This document shows positions 1 through 5,365 of a stretch of DNA of 5,365 nucleotides, piece by piece. The stretch comes from an uncultured Marinilabiliaceae bacterium. Lineage in GTDB: Bacteria > Bacteroidota > Bacteroidia > Bacteroidales > Marinilabiliaceae. The stretch spans positions 1 through 5,365 of the forward strand of contig CAJONN010000136.1 of the NCBI GenBank assembly GCA_905235955.1. The letters are read 5' to 3'. The notes under the pieces are model-generated. The model worked only from the letters and a program-made list of their open reading frames with translations. It was not told the DNA's origin and did no database searches. Numbering within the stretch: the first letter of the stretch is position 1; every line of letters starts with the position of its first letter. The position numbers and the translations under genes were made by a program.

Positions 1-60
1 AAAATCGTTTAGCGAAGCGGAGATAATTTTTAGCGGAGTGGCAACAGCGACGAGTTCTTT
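1..60. repeat. Outer repeat module A (upstream copy), purine-rich, imperfectly inverted relative to 5300-5365
   Basis: Non-coding purine-rich DNA built on short recurring words: tagcgaagcgg at 10-20, tagcggagtggc at 31-42 and agcgacgag at 46-54. Its reverse complement aligns imperfectly with the last 66 bases of the window. Shared blocks include ctcg, aaaattatc and aaacgatt, with indels between them. The heptamer gcgaagc (12-18) occurs in the same orientation at 5346-5352, so the core is direct while its flanks are inverted. I read this as one copy of a dispersed intergenic repeat. The alignment was made by eye and is only moderate. Confidence 0.45.
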
Positions 61-63
61 TTG

Positions 64-93
64 TTACTTTTTCTGTCGGCACAGAAAAAGTAA
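64..93. repeat. Perfect 13-bp stem-loop with 4-nt loop (REP-like palindrome)
   Basis: The left arm ttactttttctgt (64-76) and right arm acagaaaaagtaa (81-93) are exact reverse complements around the loop cggc (77-80). The left arm is preceded by ctttttg (57-63), whose complement is absent on the right (aagactt follows), so the element may be an asymmetrically eroded longer palindrome. It lacks a downstream T-tract on the plus strand, so it is not a classical intrinsic terminator for plus-strand transcripts. It may still stop or stabilise a transcript from an upstream gene outside the window. There is no matching copy in the 3' intergenic region. Confidence 0.8.
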
Positions 94-113
94 AAGACTT
101 GTTTGCAGTACAT

Positions 114-135
114 TTTACTTGCGAAACTTGAGTAA
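114..135 (+). repeat. 22-bp repeat module B, upstream copy (inverted partner at 5205-5226)
   Basis: The core acttgcgaaacttgagt (117-133), extended to 22 bases, is the exact reverse complement of 5205-5226. The outer 5 bases of each arm (ttact and agtaa) are self-complementary, so each copy can also form a small hairpin with an 11-nt loop. It lies between the stem-loop and the direct-repeat module in the tamB upstream region. It is probably a dispersed intergenic repeat unit. No function can be assigned from the sequence. Confidence 0.8.
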
Positions 136-140
136 CCAGC

Positions 141-179
141 AAATTGTCTTCCAACAATAAGCACGAACCCGATTTTCAC
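141..179 (+). repeat. Repeat module C, upstream copy (direct partner at 5260-5299)
   Basis: Positions 145-165 (tgtcttccaacaataagc then acg) match 5264-5284 exactly over 21 bases. After one single-base indel and one c/t mismatch, the match continues through cgattttcac (170-179 against 5290-5299). Both copies have the same orientation, unlike module B. The single-base indel would shift any reading frame across the element, which argues that it is not protein-coding. Confidence 0.8.
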
Positions 180-250
180 ACTTACATGAAAGAACCATGA
201 ATAACCACGCCATTTTGGTCGTTTTTTAACAGAACACACCTAAAATTTAG

Positions 251-258
251 TACCTTTG
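251..258 (+). promoter_or_regulatory. Putative Bacteroidota -7 promoter element (TAnnTTTG) for tamB-trmH
   Basis: tacctttg is an exact match to the TAnnTTTG -7 consensus known for the primary sigma factor of Bacteroides and relatives. It ends 26 bases before the tamB start codon, giving a short leader of roughly 20 bases. The -33 element is weak: no TTTG lies at the usual spacing of about 19 bases, only a T-run at 222-227 about 23 bases upstream. The call rests on the consensus match and its position. Confidence 0.45.
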
Positions 259-284
259 TTCACGTTTATTCAGATACTACTTTA

Positions 285-3200
285 TTGAAACGCACAGATA
301 TTCAGCATTGGACAATAAAATTTTTCAAAGCAGTATTTTGGACGGTTACATTCTTTGTGATAACCTTCACGATATTGTTTGCTACTTTTATGCTCCCACC
401 TGTGCAACATATTATGCGCAATCATGCACAATTGTATCTGCAAAAAGTACTCAATACCAACGTAACCATAGAGCAACTTAAGTACTTTCCCTTCAAGACG
501 ATAGGCGCTATTGGCGTTGTGCTTACCGATGCTGATAGTACCCAACTGATGAACATTGGCTCGCTCAAAGTCGACGTTTCGGTAGCTTCGCTGTGGCGCA
601 ATGGCATTGTGCTGACAAACATTGAAATAGATAGTGCCAATATTGACGCTATGCGTTGTGCCAACAAGCAATGGATAGTGCCCGACACAACTGATACTAT
701 AGTGTGCCACAGGCAGTTGCAAATGCAAATAGCCAACCTCAAAGTGAGCCATAGCAATGTGAGTTACAACCAATATGTTGCTACCAACATCAGCATCGAT
801 GCAACAGACCTGAACCTTACTGACACAACGTTTGCCGCACAACTCAACAACTTCAGTGCTACCGATGCTCACAACTACAACACACCGTTCACACTCTCTA
901 CATCGCTCAGCCTCTGTGCCGACACGTTGCGCATCCCACAGCTCAACGCTACATACGGTGAGTGTCAAACCGAGTTGTGCAACATCGAAGCACTAATATC
1001 TCGTCAGCTATCTTTTGCTCTAACTTCCAACAATACTACTATCGACTGCGCCACACTGCGCCCCTATATTGCTCAGCTACCTGCCAATATGCGCATAGAC
1101 CTGAAAGGGCAAATGAGCATCAGCAACAACAAAATAGTGCTACGCCACATCAGCATCGAAAACGACCTGAACACACACATCGACCTCGATGGCTCAATAA
1201 GCAACTACAAGCACCCAAACAATGCCACCATCGACCTCGCTGCTACCAATATGCGCACCACTATCGACGATGTAGCACAGTTGTTAAGTGCTGATATTGA
1301 GCCAACTATGGGGCAAGCCTTCGGACTGATGAATGGGCAAATAACAGCCAACGGCAACACTGCCGAAACGGTGAAGATAAACGCCTTTGTTGGCTCTGAT
1401 GTTGGCAACATCAACGCTCAAGCCAACATTTCAGAACTCAACCAATATACCGCCAACATCAGTTCTGATAGCCTCGACTTAAGTCTATTTACCAACCGAA
1501 CAATAGGGCTCACATCGCTCAACTTCGACATCGATGGCGACACACTTTTTGCTCATGCCAAAGGTCAGTTGCCAATATTCACACTGCGCAACTATACCTA
1601 TCACGACGTGATGATTGATGGCATTATAGGCAAAAAATATGACAGCGGACTGATACACATCGATGACCCTAACGGGCAAATAACCATAGTAGGTGAATAT
1701 GGCAAAAATAGCAAAGAACAGAGCATATCCATCACCGCTCGCATAGCCGACCTTATGACCGGACGCACCAATCTTACCCCCAGCATCGATGGCAAACTCA
1801 ACCTCTCTATGCGTGCCCAATTCTCTGGCAAAGACATTGATAGCTCTAGTGGCGAACTGCTGATAAACTCATTTACTTTTGCCGATTCGCTTCGCACTAC
1901 CGCCAACAATAAGTTGCAACTCAACATAGAAGCCGACCAACATAACAACAAAAACATAACAATAAATAGCAACTTCCTGAAGGCACATATTGCCGGACAA
2001 TTTAAATATGCCGACTTTCCTCACGAACTCTATCATCAGCTCTACACTCACGCCAACGCTATGCTCGATAAGCATCCAGCACGCAATATTGCACCCGTAG
2101 AGATGAATATTGATCTTACATATTCTGACATCGACCAATATCTGCAATTTGTAAGTCAAGACCTCAAAATAGCTGACAATGGTAGCATAAAAGCTGAAAT
2201 AAGTTCGGCCAACAACAGCACCAATATTGACATCAACATAGGCGACATAGAGAGTGGCAGTTGGCGCATCAACGGACTAAGTGGCATAGTAAAAAGCAAT
2301 ACCGAAAGCATGGCACTAAGCGTCGATGTGGCTAATATGAGTATGCCTACACTTGGCAATATTGGTAGCATAGGAATAAACAACGTGCTGAGCTACAACA
2401 TAATGGATACCAATGTCGATTGGGACAATATGTCAGCCGACAACTCAGGCGGAAAATTCTCAGTGCTTACCGAATTTGACAAAAAAGGCAAACAAACATT
2501 TGCCAATATAAGCGTCGACGAATCAGAAGTAAAGATAAAAGGCAACGTTTGGACTATGCGCAAATCGCTCATAGGAATAGGGCATAAACACCTAAGCGTT
2601 AGCAATTTTCAGTTTGATAAAGACGACCGTTTTATCAAAGCCAATGGCATTGCATCAGAGCACATTACTGATACACTCACACTTGCCCTCAACCGCATCA
2701 CCATTGAAGATATATTGCCACCTGACCCACTCGAGCGCTATTCGCTTGGTGGCGACATAAGTACCACACTACATCTGATACAAACATACAAAGAACCAAT
2801 AGTCAACTGCCATGCCAATATCGACCGTTTTAGCGTAGATGGAGAAAACCTCGAACATCTCAACCTGCTCACACAATGGTCGGCCGAAAGCAAAACATTG
2901 GGCGTAGATGTGGGCATAGTTACCGGTGGCAAAATGCGCGCACACGGCATTGGCAACATCGACAGCGACCACAACTATATGCAGCTCAACTTCGACATCG
3001 ACAGCTTGTCGCTTGGTTGGCTCAACTTCTATCTTAGCAAATCGGTGAGCAATATACGTGGCACAACATCAGGCAAACTGCAGTTGCACGGACCGCTCAA
3101 CGACATTGGCCTTGATGCTCGTCTGGTTGCTCATCGCACCGATTTTAGAGTGAAATCTACACTCACCGATTACTATTTTGATAATAACGACTCCGTCATC

Positions 3201-4676
3201 TTGTCGCCTCACAATATGGAATTTAGGCACATGCGTGTGCGCGATAAAATGGGCAATACGGGATATTTCAAAGGCAACATTGAACATGATATGTATTCAA
3301 ACCTAAAAATAAATTTGGGGTTCGATGTTGAAAATATGATAGTGATGGATATGAAGCCCACCGACAACCCAACATACTACGGCACTTTGCTGGCTACCGG
3401 GCAGCTAAATGTTACAGGCATAACAAACAATGTCGACATCAGAATCAAAGCACAAACTTGTCCGCAATCAAATTTTAGCGTATTGCCAACTGCCAAGAGC
3501 GACCGCAGCGACAACCGCTACATACGTTTCCGCCAACCCGAAATAGAAATACGAGACACTGAAAATAATGCTGACTTTGACCCCAACTCTGCCAATAAAT
3601 GGGTAAAAGCCGACATCGATGTGCACATCAACCCATCGGCACAACTCAACGTCATACTCGACCCTCGCACCGATAATAAGCTCAGTGCCATTGGTGAAGG
3701 TAACTTGCGCTTGGTTGTCGACCGCTCTGGCGATTTGCAGATACTTGGCACTTACATCATCGATGAAGGTACATACAACTTCTCGTTTGAAAATATTGTA
3801 AACAAACGCTTTAGCATTAGCAAAGGTGGTACACTTATTTGGGACGGCGACCCTTTCAATCCGAAAGTAGACCTCATGGCCACCTACAAACTCAAAGCCT
3901 CGCTCTACGACCTTGTACAAAACGTAGCCAATGCGCAAGACTTAAAAAAACGCGTGCCTATCAATTGCAATATGTTCCTTACCGAACGCATCAACGACCC
4001 AAACATACGCTTCAATATCGACATCCCCTCAACAATGAACTTCAACCAATATACTCTCGACCAATATATATCAACCGAAGAGGAGATGAACCGCCAAGTG
4101 TTTTCACTGTTGCTTGCCAACCGTTTCTACGCCTCTGAAGAAACCACAGGCACACAGAGCAACACCAGCAGCAGTAGCTACATAGGCACCACAGTGTCAG
4201 AACTTGTGTCGAACCAGCTAAGCAATTGGATTTCGCAAAACAAATACAACATTGGTGTTGGTGTCAACTATCGTCCGGGCGATGAGGTAACACAAGATGA
4301 ATATGAAGTGGCTTTGTCGACGCAAATGCTTGATAATAAGATAGTTTTGAGTGGTAATATAGGCTATGGCCGTAGCACCACCGAAACGTCAGACGGCTCG
4401 TTGATAGGCGATTTTGATGTAGAGGTAAAACTAAACAAAAAAGGCAACCTACGAGCCAAAGCATATACACACTCCAACAATGATGTGATATATGAAACAT
4501 CGCCAACCACACAAGGAATAGGCATTTCGTTTCGTGAAGAGTTTAATAACTTCAGAGAACTAATACGCAAATATTGGAATGCCATTACTGGCAAACGCAC
4601 AAAGAAAGAAGACGAAGAAAACAATAGTAATTTATCCGAAGAAAATAATGAACAACAAAAAACTGCAGATAGATGA
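285..4676 (+). CDS. tamB: TamB/DUF490 family translocation and assembly module protein, inner-membrane-anchored AsmA-like protein
   Basis: This 1463-residue protein is of the size usual for Bacteroidota TamB. Residues about 15-37 form one hydrophobic segment after a basic N-terminus (KRTDIQHWTIKFFK), which I read as an uncleaved signal anchor leaving the rest in the periplasm. Residues about 40-1110 are repetitive, with alternating polar and hydrophobic strands rich in Asn, Asp, Ile and Ser, as expected of the long beta-groove of AsmA-like lipid-transport proteins. Residues about 1119-1430 carry the conserved C-terminal TamB domain: QLNVILDP, GTYIIDEGTYNFSF, WDGDPFNPKVDL near 1186, QVFSLLLANRF, and a strand-rich end near 1376 (DFDVEVKLNKKGNLRAKAY). 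Family knowledge: TamB works with a BamA-like outer-membrane partner and takes part in envelope assembly and phospholipid transport. A charged Asn/Glu/Lys tail (about 1436-1463) ends the protein. The start is TTG at 285: the frame is open back to a stop at 198-200 but has no ATG or GTG there, and the next Met (residue 36) would remove the anchor. Its 3' end overlaps the methyltransferase gene by 29 bases. The family call is strong; the gene symbol is by homology. Confidence 0.93.
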   Translation: MKRTDIQHWTIKFFKAVFWTVTFFVITFTILFATFMLPPVQHIMRNHAQLYLQKVLNTNVTIEQLKYFPFKTIGAIGVVLTDADSTQLMNIGSLKVDVSVASLWRNGIVLTNIEIDSANIDAMRCANKQWIVPDTTDTIVCHRQLQMQIANLKVSHSNVSYNQYVATNISIDATDLNLTDTTFAAQLNNFSATDAHNYNTPFTLSTSLSLCADTLRIPQLNATYGECQTELCNIEALISRQLSFALTSNNTTIDCATLRPYIAQLPANMRIDLKGQMSISNNKIVLRHISIENDLNTHIDLDGSISNYKHPNNATIDLAATNMRTTIDDVAQLLSADIEPTMGQAFGLMNGQITANGNTAETVKINAFVGSDVGNINAQANISELNQYTANISSDSLDLSLFTNRTIGLTSLNFDIDGDTLFAHAKGQLPIFTLRNYTYHDVMIDGIIGKKYDSGLIHIDDPNGQITIVGEYGKNSKEQSISITARIADLMTGRTNLTPSIDGKLNLSMRAQFSGKDIDSSSGELLINSFTFADSLRTTANNKLQLNIEADQHNNKNITINSNFLKAHIAGQFKYADFPHELYHQLYTHANAMLDKHPARNIAPVEMNIDLTYSDIDQYLQFVSQDLKIADNGSIKAEISSANNSTNIDINIGDIESGSWRINGLSGIVKSNTESMALSVDVANMSMPTLGNIGSIGINNVLSYNIMDTNVDWDNMSADNSGGKFSVLTEFDKKGKQTFANISVDESEVKIKGNVWTMRKSLIGIGHKHLSVSNFQFDKDDRFIKANGIASEHITDTLTLALNRITIEDILPPDPLERYSLGGDISTTLHLIQTYKEPIVNCHANIDRFSVDGENLEHLNLLTQWSAESKTLGVDVGIVTGGKMRAHGIGNIDSDHNYMQLNFDIDSLSLGWLNFYLSKSVSNIRGTTSGKLQLHGPLNDIGLDARLVAHRTDFRVKSTLTDYYFDNNDSVILSPHNMEFRHMRVRDKMGNTGYFKGNIEHDMYSNLKINLGFDVENMIVMDMKPTDNPTYYGTLLATGQLNVTGITNNVDIRIKAQTCPQSNFSVLPTAKSDRSDNRYIRFRQPEIEIRDTENNADFDPNSANKWVKADIDVHINPSAQLNVILDPRTDNKLSAIGEGNLRLVVDRSGDLQILGTYIIDEGTYNFSFENIVNKRFSISKGGTLIWDGDPFNPKVDLMATYKLKASLYDLVQNVANAQDLKKRVPINCNMFLTERINDPNIRFNIDIPSTMNFNQYTLDQYISTEEEMNRQVFSLLLANRFYASEETTGTQSNTSSSSYIGTTVSELVSNQLSNWISQNKYNIGVGVNYRPGDEVTQDEYEVALSTQMLDNKIVLSGNIGYGRSTTETSDGSLIGDFDVEVKLNKKGNLRAKAYTHSNNDVIYETSPTTQGIGISFREEFNNFRELIRKYWNAITGKRTKKEDEENNSNLSEENNEQQKTADR

Positions 4677-5184
4677 AATGGGGCGCAAGACGCTCGAAGA
4701 GTTTAAGCAGTCTGACAAAACCCCTATTGTAGTTGTGCTCGACAACATACGTAGCCTCAACAATGTAGGCTCAGTGTTTCGCACATGCGATGCAATGCTT
4801 ATAGAAGAAATAGTGCTATGTGGCATCACCGCTTGTCCGCCTTCTCAAGAGATACACAAAACAGCATTGGGTGCCGAAGATTCAGTTGCATGGCGTTATG
4901 TAGAGTCTACCGCTGAAGCTGTCGACCAACTCAAGGCAGCGGGCTATGTGGTATGTAGCGTAGAACAAGCACATGGTAGCGTAGCATTGCAAGATTTTGT
5001 TTTCGACAACAAGAAAAAATACGCTATCATTATGGGCAACGAAGTAAAAGGCGTGCAACAAGAAGTGGTTGACCAATCAGATCTTTGCATAGAGATACCG
5101 CAATATGGCACCAAACATTCGTTCAATGTGTCAGTAACTACGGGTATTGTTTTGTGGGAAATGTTTAAGCAATGGAAGTTTTAA
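4648..5184 (+). CDS. SpoU/TrmH-family RNA 2'-O-ribose methyltransferase (SPOUT superfamily)
   Basis: This 178-residue protein is predicted to transfer methyl from S-adenosylmethionine to a ribose 2'-OH in rRNA or tRNA. All three SpoU motifs are visible. Motif 1 is NIRSLNNVGSVFRTCDA (33-49), with the conserved Asn39, Gly41 and Arg45. Motif 2 is IIMGNEVKGV (127-136). Motif 3 is IPQYGTKHSFNVSV (150-163), with the Ser/Asn pair that helps form the trefoil-knot cofactor pocket. There is no N-terminal RNA-binding extension of the RlmB/TrmH type, so it is a near-minimal catalytic domain, as in many Bacteroidota homologues. ATG 4648 is preferred because MNNKKLQIDEM resembles the usual N-terminus of these short homologues. 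The frame is open further upstream to an ATG at 4579, but those 23 extra residues look like out-of-frame tamB sequence. ATG 4678 is a weaker alternative that would remove the overlap. There is no Shine-Dalgarno sequence; the upstream region is A-rich. It is co-directional with tamB and overlaps it by 29 bases, so translation is probably coupled. The RNA target and site cannot be read from the sequence. Confidence 0.9.
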   Translation: MNNKKLQIDEMGRKTLEEFKQSDKTPIVVVLDNIRSLNNVGSVFRTCDAMLIEEIVLCGITACPPSQEIHKTALGAEDSVAWRYVESTAEAVDQLKAAGYVVCSVEQAHGSVALQDFVFDNKKKYAIIMGNEVKGVQQEVVDQSDLCIEIPQYGTKHSFNVSVTTGIVLWEMFKQWKF

Positions 5185-5204
5185 AAAAGGATGTTCTATT
5201 AATC
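5185..5204. other. Short spacer after the methyltransferase gene, no clear terminator
   Basis: The stop codon TAA (5182-5184) is followed by an A-run and aggatgttctattaatc. I see no GC-rich hairpin followed by a T-tract here. The only nearby hairpin potential is the 5-bp ttact/agtaa pairing inside module B at 5205-5225, which is too weak to call an intrinsic terminator. The transcript may end within or beyond the repeat cluster. Confidence 0.4.
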
Positions 5205-5226
5205 TTACTCAAGTTTCGCAAGTAAA
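5205..5226 (-). repeat. 22-bp repeat module B, downstream inverted copy
   Basis: This is the exact reverse complement of 114-135, with core actcaagtttcgcaagt (5208-5224). It starts 20 bases after the methyltransferase stop codon. Together with the upstream copy it brackets the two-gene operon as an inverted pair with 5069 bases between the inner ends. No transposase or target-site duplication is visible, so I treat it as a dispersed intergenic repeat rather than a transposon terminus. Confidence 0.8.
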
Positions 5227-5259
5227 GTAGCCCCGAAGTGGCGAAAGGAATACAACAAA

Positions 5260-5299
5260 AAAATGTCTTCCAACAATAAGCACGGAACTCGATTTTCAC
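5260..5299 (+). repeat. Repeat module C, downstream direct copy
   Basis: This is the direct-orientation partner of 141-179. It has 21 identical bases at 5264-5284, then a one-base insertion and one substitution relative to the upstream copy, then the identical block cgattttcac (5290-5299). It is separated from module B by 33 bases here, against 5 bases upstream. The module order is therefore kept, but the spacing and the relative orientation differ. Confidence 0.8.
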
Positions 5300-5365
5300 C
5301 TCGCGGTTGTCGCCTTTGGCACGGAGCGTAAAGAAAATTATCGTAGCGAAGCGTTAAAAACGATT
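5300..5365. repeat. Outer repeat module A' (downstream copy), imperfectly inverted relative to 1-60
   Basis: Non-coding DNA running to the window edge. It shares ctcg, aaaattatc (5334-5342) and aaacgatt (5358-5365) with the reverse complement of the first 60 bases, in the same order with indels. The word tagcgaagcg (5344-5353) is instead in direct orientation relative to 10-19. Local pairing atcgt (5340-5344) with acgat (5360-5364) places gcgaagc in a loop. The copy may continue beyond the window. Confidence 0.45.

Noticed and set aside
64..93. Stem-loop as an intrinsic terminator
   Set aside because: The stem is A/T-rich and lacks a T-tract directly after it on the plus strand, so a terminator call is not supported although the hairpin itself is real.
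30..239. Minus-strand open frame of 69 codons in the upstream intergenic region
   Set aside because: It runs straight through the stem-loop and repeat modules B and C. The second copy of module C carries a one-base indel that would break the frame, and the product has no recognisable domain.
282..968. Minus-strand open frame of 228 codons antisense to the start of tamB
   Set aside because: It lies wholly opposite a strongly supported coding region. The product is rich in Cys, His and Val with no domain pattern, as expected of a shadow frame of Asn/Thr/Ala-rich coding DNA.
962..1294. Plus-strand open frame of 110 codons in another frame inside tamB
   Set aside because: The His/Arg/Gln-rich composition is typical of an out-of-frame reading of this codon usage, and tamB reads through without interruption.
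3468..3938. Minus-strand open frame of 156 codons opposite the TamB C-terminal domain
   Set aside because: The plus strand here encodes the most conserved part of TamB. The antisense product shows no motif and its limits match no intergenic signal.
4579..4647. 23-codon N-terminal extension of the methyltransferase from ATG 4579
   Set aside because: The extra residues are Lys-rich and match the alternate-frame reading of tamB. The short family members start close to the residues encoded from 4648.
114..5226. The operon as cargo of a composite transposon
   Set aside because: No transposase, integrase or target-site duplication is visible, both genes are housekeeping types, and the flanking repeats are short and of mixed orientation.

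Overview
The window looks like a chromosomal segment from a member of the Bacteroidota, probably order Bacteroidales. The reasons are the A/T-rich intergenic DNA, the absence of Shine-Dalgarno sequences, a TAnnTTTG-type promoter element, a Bacteroidota-style large TamB protein, and a short SpoU/TrmH methyltransferase of the form usual in that phylum. I cannot fix the family or genus from sequence alone.

Layout: positions 1-284 are non-coding and packed with repeat-like modules: an outer purine-rich segment, a perfect 13-bp stem-loop, a 22-bp repeat unit and a roughly 40-bp repeat unit. They are followed by a putative promoter. Positions 285-4676 encode a 1463-residue TamB/DUF490 protein starting at TTG. 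Positions 4648-5184 encode a 178-residue SpoU-family RNA 2'-O-ribose methyltransferase whose start lies inside the 3' end of tamB (29-bp overlap). Positions 5185-5365 are again non-coding and hold second copies of three of the four upstream modules, partly in inverted orientation. No tRNA, rRNA, CRISPR array, transposase or recognisable riboswitch was seen.

How it works together: the two genes very probably form one transcription unit. TamB is an inner-membrane-anchored periplasmic protein of the AsmA-like family, linked to outer-membrane biogenesis (protein insertion with TamA/BamA-type partners, and phospholipid transport between membranes). The methyltransferase modifies rRNA or tRNA. The overlap suggests translational coupling rather than a shared biochemical pathway.

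Both genes belong to known families, and I do not see an undescribed system in the coding part. The most unusual signal is the pair of mosaic repeat clusters that bracket the operon: a perfect 22-bp inverted pair about 5.07 kb apart, a direct pair of about 40 bp, and an imperfect inverted pair at the two extreme ends. They look like dispersed intergenic repeats whose modules have been shuffled between the two sites.
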